Below, piece by piece: positions 54,514-62,774 of a stretch of 64,000 nucleotides of DNA. The DNA comes from Paracoccaceae bacterium (lineage in GTDB: Bacteria > Pseudomonadota > Alphaproteobacteria > Rhodobacterales > Rhodobacteraceae). Location of the stretch: the NCBI GenBank assembly GCA_026419405.1, contig JANZZL010000031.1:36088-100087 (forward strand), given 5' to 3'. The position numbers and the translations under genes were made by a program. The first letter of the stretch is position 1. Every line of letters starts with the position of its first letter. Below the pieces are notes generated by a model. It did no database searches and was not told the origin of the DNA. It saw nothing but the letters and a program-made list of their open reading frames with translations.

Positions 54514-55140
54514 TCATGCCGCGCCGGGCGTGCGGTAGAAGGCGTCGAGCCGCTTGTAGCTTCCCGCAGCCATGAACCCGTCGAAGTCGAAGGCGTCGCG
54601 GTTGGGCGTGACCCCCAGCGCGGCGGAAAACTCCTCGAGGAACAGCGCCTTGTCGCGCTCGGCCTTCTCGTAGGAGATCAGGATCGCCGGACAGTTCCTG
54701 AGCGCGATGAGGTTCATGTTGCGCTGCTGGCGCAGCAGCCCCTCCTGCACCGCCTGGATCCGCCCCATCGGATGCCAGCGGTTCAGGCCCTGTCCGTTCG
54801 CCACGCTGTCGCGGAACACGCAGATCAGGTGGGGGTTGCGCAGGGCGGGCCAGAGCCGGTCGAGGTAGTCGGCGGCGTTCGGGTTCTTCCAGCCCCAGAC
54901 CGCATGACGGGCGTTGTTGCGCGCGACGGCGGCTGCCATCTCCTCGACGGGGCGGTCGGCGAACTCGGCGCTCTCCTGGTTGTCCTCGTTGATCTCGGCG
55001 CCCATCGGGATGCCGAGCGCGCGCATGACGCCGGCCACCATCGTGGTGCCCCCGCGCATGACGCCGAAGACGGCATAGGTCCTCGGCCCCTCGGTGGCCG
55101 GCGTGCCCTTCACGATCAGGGCGGATTGGCGTTTCTGCAT
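54514..55140 (-). CDS. Sulfotransferase-like P-loop protein
   Basis: 208 residues. The 5'-PAPS-binding-like P-loop is in VFGVMRGGTTMVAGVMRALG (near residues 24-43) and a 3'-phosphate-binding-like VFRDSVANGQGLNRW lies near 108. This is the shape of small bacterial sulfotransferases that sulfate glycans or polyketides; the acceptor is unknown. It follows the upstream GT4 gene after 3 bases and precedes another GT by 88 bases, so sulfation of the operon's glycan is the natural reading. Confidence 0.75.
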   Translation of the reverse strand: MQKRQSALIVKGTPATEGPRTYAVFGVMRGGTTMVAGVMRALGIPMGAEINEDNQESAEFADRPVEEMAAAVARNNARHAVWGWKNPNAADYLDRLWPALRNPHLICVFRDSVANGQGLNRWHPMGRIQAVQEGLLRQQRNMNLIALRNCPAILISYEKAERDKALFLEEFSAALGVTPNRDAFDFDGFMAAGSYKRLDAFYRTPGAA

Positions 55141-55143
55141 GGG

Positions 55144-56793
55144 TCAGGCTCCGATCTCGGTGAGGACGGGTTGCGGCGGCGCGGGCGGAATCGACGGCAC
55201 GGGCCGCGGCGTGAGGTGGACGAGGTTGCCGGGGGGCGCGGCGGGATCGAGCATGGCGAGGTGCCGGGCCATGTCGGGCAGGACGGGAGGCGCGTCGAAG
55301 AAGCGCCGCAGGCGCGCCGGTTCGGCCACCAGCGCGGCGAGCTTGCGGCGGAAGTCGGCCGCGTCGCCGGAGGCGAACACGAAGTCGGGGTGGTCGCGCA
55401 GGAACATCCCGAAGCCCACGGTCGAGGAGACGAGCGACGGCGTGCCGAGGCAGAGCAGCTCGCAGGCGACCTGGTTGAACGTCTCGCGCCAGATCGAGGG
55501 CACGATGTTGAGATCGGTCGCCCGCGCGATCCGTGCCAGCGCCGCGCGGTCGTAGCCATCGACGATGCGCAAGGCGGCGAAGCGCTGCGCGAGCGGCGCG
55601 AGCCGCGCCTTCTGGTGCGGCGTGAGCCGGGCGTAGACCGTGAGCTCGGCCCGCTCCCGCAGCAGCGGCATCTCTGCCGCGGCGAGGGCCTCGGTCAGGA
55701 ACGGCAGGCCCTTGGAGGGGATGCCGTAGCCGATGAAGCTGAGCCGCACCCGGTCGTGGCGAGGCTTGGCCATGGCGCGGGCGCGCATCACCCCGGGCGC
55801 GGCGTGGATGTCGAGCGCGAGCGGCGTGACGCGGATCCGCCGTCGGTCGATGCCGAAGGCCGCGATCGTCTCGGCGACGAGTTCCGACACCGCCCAGTGG
55901 GCGTCGAAGCGGTTCAGCAGGTCGCGGTTGACCTCGCGCCAGAGCCGGTAGTCGGCGGCCTCGCGGGCGAGCGCGCTGGCGTCCTCGCCGGCCGGGGGCG
56001 GGCCCTCCGCGTCCGGGTCGATCGCCCGGAAGGCGGGCGCGGCCGCAGGGCGGCGCCGCCAGCTGCGGAAGCCGTCCCGGAGCCCGGCCCGCAGGTCGAG
56101 CGCGAGGAAGCGAAGCGCGCGGGCCGCCTGGAAGGCCGCCATCGCGAAGCCGAACAGGAAGTTGCCCTGCGGCCGGCCGGCGAGGCCCGTGAGCTCGAGC
56201 GCCGTGCCGAGGCGCTGCGCCCGGATCAGCGCCCGGCGGTCCGGCAGGCCGGAGAGGCAGCCGACGCAGCGCGCCCCGCCGGCTTGGTCGCGGCAGTCGG
56301 TGGTGTTCTGGTGCAGGAGCTCGATCTGCGGGCACAGCGGCATGTAGTTGTGCCACATGTAGACGAAGCGGGTTCCGGGGAAGCGCTCGCGCAGCGCCAG
56401 CACCTCGGACGAGATCCCCTCCATCGAATGGAACACCACGGTGTCGAAGGGCCCCTCGGCGCGCAGGAAGCGCTCGAACAGGCCCGCGATCGCGCGGTCG
56501 GTGCGCCACAGCCGGATCGCGGCGAACATGTCGTGCGCCGGCGCCTTCACCGGAGAGTTGAGGATGCGGAAGCTGCGCACCCCGCGATCGGCGAAGGCAT
56601 TCGGGGTTTCCTCGTAGCGCAGGCGCCGGTCGAACAGGGTGTAGTGCTGGCCCGCGCTCAGCAGCACGTAGCTGTTCCCGTCGCGCCCTGCAGCATGGTC
56701 GAGGAGGTTGCGCAGATAGACCGAGACCCCGCCGCCGCGGCCCTGGGCATCGTCGCACTGCGCCCAGTTATAATGCAGTATCCGGGTCGTCAC
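55144..56793 (-). CDS. Long glycosyltransferase family 4 protein
   Basis: 549 residues. N-terminal QGRGGGVSVYLRNLLDHAAG acceptor loop, YMWHNYMPLCPQIELLHQNT with a Cys-containing RDQAGGARCVGCLSG insert, and the donor domain RLSFIGYGIPSKGLPFLTEA to PSIWRETFNQVACELLCLGT with the conserved E-x7-E. An inserted region near 200-270 makes it longer than usual. Starts with GTG overlapping the HAD-gene stop (GTGA, 56793-56790). Confidence 0.85.
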   Translation of the reverse strand: MTTRILHYNWAQCDDAQGRGGGVSVYLRNLLDHAAGRDGNSYVLLSAGQHYTLFDRRLRYEETPNAFADRGVRSFRILNSPVKAPAHDMFAAIRLWRTDRAIAGLFERFLRAEGPFDTVVFHSMEGISSEVLALRERFPGTRFVYMWHNYMPLCPQIELLHQNTTDCRDQAGGARCVGCLSGLPDRRALIRAQRLGTALELTGLAGRPQGNFLFGFAMAAFQAARALRFLALDLRAGLRDGFRSWRRRPAAAPAFRAIDPDAEGPPPAGEDASALAREAADYRLWREVNRDLLNRFDAHWAVSELVAETIAAFGIDRRRIRVTPLALDIHAAPGVMRARAMAKPRHDRVRLSFIGYGIPSKGLPFLTEALAAAEMPLLRERAELTVYARLTPHQKARLAPLAQRFAALRIVDGYDRAALARIARATDLNIVPSIWRETFNQVACELLCLGTPSLVSSTVGFGMFLRDHPDFVFASGDAADFRRKLAALVAEPARLRRFFDAPPVLPDMARHLAMLDPAAPPGNLVHLTPRPVPSIPPAPPQPVLTEIGA

Positions 56794-59000
56794 CGTGCGG
56801 CCTCCTGTGTGGGGATGCGCTCCACGCCGGGGTGGAGCCGCAGAAGCGGATTGAGAAAGCCCAGACCGCTCAGCCGGAGCGAGCCCTGCACCCAGTAGTC
56901 GTTCGCCCTGAGCTGCGAGAGCCGGGCGCGCAGGCGGTCCGGCCGGATCGGACGGGCCACCGGCTGATGCGCGATCGCGCGCATCCCGCGCTGGTGGCGG
57001 CAGGCGTTGAGCGCGCGGACCTCCGCCGCCGTCGGCCGTTCCGCAAGGCGGATGAGGCCGCCCCGCAGGATGTCGCGCAGCGTCACGAGGTCGCCCTCGT
57101 GGCGCAGGAAGTCGTCGAGGAATGCCGCGGCGCGCCCGACGAGGCGCGCGCGCCGGGCGCGCAGCGCGTCGAGCGGGCCCGCCGCAAGCCCCGGATCCGC
57201 GAACAGCGGGGCGATGCCTTCGGCAGAGCGTGCGAAACCTTGCAGCACGCCGCGCGCGGGGTCGACGAAGAACGGCTCGAGCCAGGCGAAGTTCAGCGAC
57301 GCGCTGAGGCAGGCGCCGTCGCGATGGTCGAGCAGCACGCCGGGGACGAGGTCGATGGCGGGGTGCAGTCGCGGCAGGTTGGCATCGAAATGCCGGTTCG
57401 AGGCGAAGAAGCGGAATTCCATCGGGGGGATCTCCCGGCCGCGCCGCGACCTCGCCTCGAGGAGGACGGAGAGCTGCTTCGCCCAGGTGCCGGAGTAGCC
57501 GATGTCGGCCAGCACCGGGGCCCTGGCCGCGAACAGCCCCTGCTGCTCAAGATAGCCCGCAACCGTCTCGCGGCGCGATTCGAGCGCGCGGGCGAGGGCC
57601 CGGCGGAACGTCGGCCGCTCCATCAGCGCGCGGAACGGCGCCTCGCCGGGCGCGGCCAGCGCCGCGGCAAGCGCGGCGCGCACCGAGCGGCCGCAGGTCG
57701 GGAAATCGGCCTCCGACAGGCCATAGAGCGCGAACAGCGCCGCCGTCGAGAAGCCGCCCTCGGTCAGGTAGCAGGTGTCGGAGATCAGGCCATCGGTGCC
57801 GCGATCGGGCGCCGCGAGCAGGGCGCCGGTCGCCCGGCTGGTGGCGAGGTCGGCGAGCCGCGCGGCCGGCGCCGCGGTCGGCGTGCCGCACGCCCGCGCT
57901 GCCTCGGCGATCTCGCGGAACACCGTGCCGTCGCGGGTCAGGAAGAAGACGTCGCTTGCGCCGCGCCGCTCGGCGGCGGCCAGGGTGTCGGCCACGAAGA
58001 GGCCGGCCGCCGGCCCGATCAGGCCGTCGATCATGTCCTCGATCGAGCCGAAGGGCCCGTCGGCCCGGATGCCGTAGCGCCGGGCGATCTGGTCGCGGCG
58101 CAGCCGGTCGCCGATGCGAAGCGCGCCGCGGCGGGCAAGCGCGCGGGCGTCCGCCTGCCACTCCGCATTGACGTAGTGCAGGGCGCGCAGGCCCGACCTG
58201 CGCGCCATCACGACGTCGCTGTGCCAGTTGTCGCCGAGGTGCAGGATGCGGTCGGGCGCAAGCCCGGTGGCGGCCGCCACCGCGACGAAGAGCCCGCCGC
58301 CGGCCTTCGTGAGCCCCACCTCGGCCGAGACGAAGACCTCGTCGATCAGGGGCGCAAGGCCGAGGGCGGCGAGGATCCGGTCGATGGACCGGCGCGGCAG
58401 GTACATGTCGGAGGTGACGAGGACCCTGCGGCCCGACGCCCGCACCGCCCGCATCGCCGGAGCCGCCTCGGGGTTCACCGCGAGGTTGCGGATCTCGACC
58501 TCGGTCTCGAGTTCGACGAGCCGGCGGGCGATCGCCAGCCGCGACCGGTCTTCGGGGATGAGCGGGGCGAGCGCGCGGTCGAACACGGTCTCGAGCGCGG
58601 GCTCGTCGCCCGCGCCGCGGGCCTGCATCTCGCGCTTGAGCGCCTCGGCGCAGAAGCCGCGCGCGCCGAGGATGCGGCGCATCACCCGCGCCCGGTCGCC
58701 CGGCACCAGGTCGGCCGCAAGCTCGGCGGTCTTGCGGTGCACCTGCTCGAGGCTGAGGTGCCGGCGCTGCGCCAGCGTGTCGAAGAGGTCGAAGCTGACC
58801 GCATCGACATCCGACGCGACGGCCGCGTCGTGCAGGGAGAAGATGTTGTTGGCATCCTTCGGGACCGGTCCGCCGTCGCCGCGAGCCGCCCGGCGCAAGC
58901 TGCGTTCGGCCAGGAACCGCCCCACGCCGAGCCTGATCCGCGCCGCGACCATCGCCACTCTCCCGCTGCCCGTTCTGAGCCGGTGGGTTGCGGAGGCCAC
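56790..59000 (-). CDS. HAD-superfamily protein, COG5610-like, glycan operon
   Basis: 736 residues. An HAD hydrolase domain lies near residues 67-270: motif I SFDLFDTLAQR (nucleophile Asp near 70), motif II VTSDMYLP, motif III Lys in LTKAGG and motif IV LGDNWHSDV. A second half has VFFLTRDGTVFREI, DTCYLTEGGFS and LADIGYSGTWAKQL, as in the large predicted hydrolases of COG5610 found in capsule and O-antigen clusters. Possible roles are sugar-phosphate processing or phosphotransfer to a glycan. First gene of the five-gene overlapping operon. Confidence 0.78.
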   Translation of the reverse strand: MASATHRLRTGSGRVAMVAARIRLGVGRFLAERSLRRAARGDGGPVPKDANNIFSLHDAAVASDVDAVSFDLFDTLAQRRHLSLEQVHRKTAELAADLVPGDRARVMRRILGARGFCAEALKREMQARGAGDEPALETVFDRALAPLIPEDRSRLAIARRLVELETEVEIRNLAVNPEAAPAMRAVRASGRRVLVTSDMYLPRRSIDRILAALGLAPLIDEVFVSAEVGLTKAGGGLFVAVAAATGLAPDRILHLGDNWHSDVVMARRSGLRALHYVNAEWQADARALARRGALRIGDRLRRDQIARRYGIRADGPFGSIEDMIDGLIGPAAGLFVADTLAAAERRGASDVFFLTRDGTVFREIAEAARACGTPTAAPAARLADLATSRATGALLAAPDRGTDGLISDTCYLTEGGFSTAALFALYGLSEADFPTCGRSVRAALAAALAAPGEAPFRALMERPTFRRALARALESRRETVAGYLEQQGLFAARAPVLADIGYSGTWAKQLSVLLEARSRRGREIPPMEFRFFASNRHFDANLPRLHPAIDLVPGVLLDHRDGACLSASLNFAWLEPFFVDPARGVLQGFARSAEGIAPLFADPGLAAGPLDALRARRARLVGRAAAFLDDFLRHEGDLVTLRDILRGGLIRLAERPTAAEVRALNACRHQRGMRAIAHQPVARPIRPDRLRARLSQLRANDYWVQGSLRLSGLGFLNPLLRLHPGVERIPTQEAAR

Positions 59001-59052
59001 GGTGACCGGGGCCGCCGCATCCCCGTTGCGGCGACCCTAGGCGCGGCAGGGT

Positions 59053-61950
59053 TTACAGGAAGCTAAAGTGATCCGCCCAGATCCCGGCGGCATCCACGCC
59101 GACGAGAAGGATGCTGTCGTCGCCGTAGCGGATGAGCGTGTCGGCCCCCTGCTGGGTGATGATCAGGTCGGAGAAGCGCAGGCCGGGCACCTCGAAGGCG
59201 ATCAGGTCGAGGCCCGGCACGAAGTCCATGATGCGGTCGTGGCCGTCGCCGCGCGAGAACACGAAGGTATCGGCCCCGCCCTCGCCCCAGAACTCGTCGT
59301 CGCCGCCCCCGGCGTGGATCGTGTCGTTGCCCGCCCCGCCCCAGACCGTGTCGCGGCCGTGGATCCCGCCCTGGGGGTCGTCGAGGAACAGGTCGTTGCC
59401 GTCGTTGAGGAAGGCGAGGTCGCGCCCCGCCCCGCCGCGCACCGTGTCGTTGCCCTGACCGCCGTGGATCGTGTCGTAGCCCGCGCCGCCCTCGATCCAG
59501 TCGTTGCCCGCGCCACCGAAGAGCGTGTCGTTGCCGCCGCCGCCCCAGATCGTGTCGTTGCCCGCGCCGCCCTCCACCCAGTCGGCGCCGAAGCTGTCGT
59601 TCTGCGCCTCGTCGAGGAACACGTCGTCGCCAGCGCCCAGGTAGACCGTATCGCGCCCGAGCCCGCCGCGGATCGTGTCGTTGCCGGCCCCGCCCCAGAT
59701 CGTGTCGGCCTGGGCGCCGCCGTCGATCGAATCGTCGCCCGCGCCGCCCTCGAGCAGATCCTCTCCGCCGCCGCCGAGGATGGTGTCGTTGCCGCCCGCG
59801 CCGAGGACCGTGTCGCGCCCGTCGCCGGCGTCGATCCAGTCGGCGCCCGAGGGTCCCGTCTCGGCGTCGTCGCGGAAGATGTCGTTGCCGGCGCCGAGCG
59901 TGATCCAGTCGGCCCCGGTGCCGCCCCAGACGGCATCGTCGCCGTCGCCGGCGTGGATCGTGTCGTTGCCCGCGCCGCCGTCGAGGCTGTTGGCGCCGCG
60001 CCCGCCCAGGATCAGGTCGTTGCCGTCGCCGCCGAACATCGTGTCGGCGCCGCTGTCGCCGCGCAAGGTGTCGTCGCCCGCGCCCCCGTCGATCCAGTCG
60101 GCGCCGAAGGTATCGTTCTGGACGCTGTCCTCGAACAGGTCGTTGCCATCGCCGAGCCAGATCCGGTCGGGGCCGAAGCCGCCGGACACCGTGTCGTCGC
60201 CGGCGCCGCCCAGGATCGTGTCGGCCTGGGCGCCGCCGTCGATGCGGTCGTGCCCCTCGCCGCCCTCGATGATGTCGGCCCCGTCGCCCCCCGAGAGGCT
60301 GTCGTCGCCGCCGAGCCCGGCGAGGGTGTCGTTGCCCGCAAGGCCCAGGATCGTGTCGGCGGCGTTGCCGCCGGCGAGCGAATCGGCCGCCGCCGTGCCG
60401 GTCAGCAGGAACGGCGCATCGAAGAGGACGAGCGGCGGCCGGTTGGGCCCGGCGATGCCGCCGGGGAAGAGCTGCGCCAGGGTCAGCGGATTGCCCATGG
60501 CGGTCACGATCGTCAGCGTCTCGCCGCGGTAGGTGAGGACCGCGCCCGTGCCCGTCGCGGTGAAGCCAAGCTGCGAGGGATGGTAGAGCATCGGCCAGGC
60601 CGACAGGTCGAGCCGGTCCACCCCCGGTTCGAAATCCTGGATCGTGTCGGCGGTGCCGTCGGCGGACATCACGAAGATGTCGGCCCCCGTGCCGCCCCAG
60701 AGCGTGTCGGAGCCGGCGCCGTCCTTCAGGATGTCGCGCCCGCCCAGGCCGCGAAGCACCTCGCTGCCGGCGCCGCCGAGGATCACGTTGCCCCCGGCAT
60801 CGCCGCTGATCGTGGCGGCCGCGTCGCCGCCCGCGAGCACCGCGCCGAGCGAGGAGAGCGGCAGCGCGAGGACCGAGAGCCCCGGTTCGGTCTCGGAGGC
60901 GACGACGATCTGGAGCTCGGTTCCGACCACGGCGCCGGCGATGGCCGAGACGCTGTCGAGCGTGAGCGCCCCGCTGTCGGCGAGGCTCTGGAGATGGACG
61001 AGCGTGCCGTCGCCGAGAAGCGCGAAGAGCGTGATGCCGCCGTCGCGCCCGCCGGCGACGACGAAGGTCCAGCCCCCGGCCTGCACGATGTCGAGCGCGC
61101 TCACCCCGGCGAAGCGCGTGTCGAGCGTGTCGATCACGTGGTCGGTCACGGCGAGGCTGCCGTCGGGGCCGACGCGGATCACGCTCAGGCTGGAACTGTT
61201 GGCGCCGCCGACCACGGCGAAGGCCTGGCCACCGATCATCGCGGTGTCGATGCAGCTCAGGCCGTCGACGCCGAGCCCCTCCTCCCGCCCCACCCTGCCG
61301 GCCTCGGTGAGCTGGCCGCTCGCGGGATCGAACCGGTGCGACATGATCCCGTGCTCGGTTCCCGAGACCGAGAGCAGCACGGGCTGTCCCGCCGGGCTGG
61401 CGATGGCGAAGCGGGAGACCTGGGCGAGATAGCGGTTGCCGGCATCGGCCTCGTGATCCACGGCCACGAGGTCGTTGCCGGCGAGGAGTTCGTAGACCCG
61501 CACCCCGCCCCCGGCCTCGCCGGCGAAGACGAAGCTGCGTTCCCCGAAGGTGGCGGCACGCAGGGCGGTCGGCGCCGCGCCGAGCAGGCCGCCGGCCGCG
61601 CCGAAGGAGACCGGCGCGCCGATCGACCCGCTGGCGGTGATGGCGAAGCCGCCGATGCCGGCGCCGCCCTGGCCGGAGACGACGAGGAGCGTCTGGCCCT
61701 GCGGCGCGGCAAGCGACACGCCCGGCCGAAAGAGGCGGTCGCCGATCCCGGTGAGGTCGGCGTGATGGGCGACCAGCGGCGCGAGGCCCTGCCGCAGGGT
61801 CAGGCTGACGACGCCGCCGCCGGCGTTCGGCGCCGTGACCGCGAGCAGGCGCGGGCCGGCGGCGGTCTCGACCGTCTCGAAGGCGACGAATGCCTGGTCC
61901 TCGGGCAATGACGCCCCTGGCAGGGTTACCCCCGCCGACAGCCATGACAT
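59053..61950 (-). CDS. Large RTX protein with beta-propeller-like N-terminus
   Basis: 965 residues. The first ~380 form repeated Ser/Gly/Val-rich blades (e.g. FVFAGEAGGGVRVYELLAGN, FVVAGGRDGGITLFALLGDG), like a propeller of the lactonase or YncE kind. A short RTX block near 385-440 ends in ADTIQDFEPGVDRLDLS, and a long nonapeptide array near 517-905 binds Ca. Four composite LGxGxDxF plus GADxIxGG units punctuate it. A C-terminal FVFSRGDGHDRIMDF cap and hydrophobic tail suggest type I secretion; no N-terminal signal. No catalytic residues recognised; an adhesin or S-layer-like role is possible. Confidence 0.85.
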   Translation of the reverse strand: MSWLSAGVTLPGASLPEDQAFVAFETVETAAGPRLLAVTAPNAGGGVVSLTLRQGLAPLVAHHADLTGIGDRLFRPGVSLAAPQGQTLLVVSGQGGAGIGGFAITASGSIGAPVSFGAAGGLLGAAPTALRAATFGERSFVFAGEAGGGVRVYELLAGNDLVAVDHEADAGNRYLAQVSRFAIASPAGQPVLLSVSGTEHGIMSHRFDPASGQLTEAGRVGREEGLGVDGLSCIDTAMIGGQAFAVVGGANSSSLSVIRVGPDGSLAVTDHVIDTLDTRFAGVSALDIVQAGGWTFVVAGGRDGGITLFALLGDGTLVHLQSLADSGALTLDSVSAIAGAVVGTELQIVVASETEPGLSVLALPLSSLGAVLAGGDAAATISGDAGGNVILGGAGSEVLRGLGGRDILKDGAGSDTLWGGTGADIFVMSADGTADTIQDFEPGVDRLDLSAWPMLYHPSQLGFTATGTGAVLTYRGETLTIVTAMGNPLTLAQLFPGGIAGPNRPPLVLFDAPFLLTGTAAADSLAGGNAADTILGLAGNDTLAGLGGDDSLSGGDGADIIEGGEGHDRIDGGAQADTILGGAGDDTVSGGFGPDRIWLGDGNDLFEDSVQNDTFGADWIDGGAGDDTLRGDSGADTMFGGDGNDLILGGRGANSLDGGAGNDTIHAGDGDDAVWGGTGADWITLGAGNDIFRDDAETGPSGADWIDAGDGRDTVLGAGGNDTILGGGGEDLLEGGAGDDSIDGGAQADTIWGGAGNDTIRGGLGRDTVYLGAGDDVFLDEAQNDSFGADWVEGGAGNDTIWGGGGNDTLFGGAGNDWIEGGAGYDTIHGGQGNDTVRGGAGRDLAFLNDGNDLFLDDPQGGIHGRDTVWGGAGNDTIHAGGGDDEFWGEGGADTFVFSRGDGHDRIMDFVPGLDLIAFEVPGLRFSDLIITQQGADTLIRYGDDSILLVGVDAAGIWADHFSFL

Positions 61951-62105
61951 GACTGCACCACCCCGATTTCACACCCGGGCGGAAGCTTGCGGCAGGGGAC
62001 GTAAACCGGCCGCTAAGGAACGGCCGCGGCGCCGGACGATCTGCGGCGGGGGTTAACGGCCCCTTGCCCCGGGGCCGGGGTGTGCGCGCAGGCCGGGGGC
62101 GGGGG

Positions 62106-62768
62106 TCAGGGGTCGGCCAGCATCAGCATCTCGTGGTGGCGGATGGCCTCTTCCACGTCGTCGTGCCAGGTCAGCCGCCCGGCCTCGAGCACCGCCCCGG
62201 CGCTGCAGAGGCGCCGGATCAGCCCCATCGAGTGCGAGACGACGATCACGCCGCTGCTTCCCAGGCGCGCGCGGAACACCGCCTCGCACTTTCGGCGGAA
62301 GGCGGCGTCGCCGACCGAGGTGACCTCGTCGACCAGATAGGTGTCGAAGGCGATGCCCATCGACACGCCGAAGGCCAGCCGCGCCCGCATCCCGGCGGAA
62401 TAGGTCCGCACCGGCAGGTCGAAATGCGGTCCGATCTCGGCGAAGTCCTCCACGAAGGCGCAGAACTCGTCGGTATCGACGCCGTAGACCCGCGCCACGA
62501 AGCGGGCGTTCTGGCGGCCGGAGAGGTCGCCGTGGAAGCTGCCCGCGAAGCCGACCGGCCAGGACACCGACCCCGCGACGCGGACCTCGCCCGAGTCGGG
62601 CGCCAGGGTTCCCGCGATGAGCCGCAGCAGGCTCGACTTGCCGGCCCCGTTGCGTCCGAGCAGCGCCACCGCGGCCCCCGGCGGGAAGACGGCGCAGATC
62701 CCATCGGCGACGACCTTGCGCCCCTGGCCGGAGCGGAAGCTCTTGGAGAGGTTCACGAGCTCGATCAT
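62106..62768 (-). CDS. Polysaccharide ABC exporter, ATP-binding subunit (KpsT-like)
   Basis: 220 residues. Walker A LLGRNGAGKSSLLRL (residues 37-51), signature YSAGMRARL near 124 and Walker B TYLVDEVTSVGD near 144 followed by the H-loop VVSHS. Short length and the SWPVGFAGSFHGDLSG insert are typical of group-2/3 capsule exporters (KpsT, BexA, CtrD). It follows the KpsE-like gene by 6 bases; the KpsM permease is not in the window. Confidence 0.88.
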   Translation of the reverse strand: MIELVNLSKSFRSGQGRKVVADGICAVFPPGAAVALLGRNGAGKSSLLRLIAGTLAPDSGEVRVAGSVSWPVGFAGSFHGDLSGRQNARFVARVYGVDTDEFCAFVEDFAEIGPHFDLPVRTYSAGMRARLAFGVSMGIAFDTYLVDEVTSVGDAAFRRKCEAVFRARLGSSGVIVVSHSMGLIRRLCSAGAVLEAGRLTWHDDVEEAIRHHEMLMLADP

Positions 62769-62774
62769 GTGCCC

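Noticed and set aside
59068..61911. Plus-strand repetitive frame antisense to the large RTX protein
   Set aside because: Repetition is inherited from the RTX array on the coding strand.
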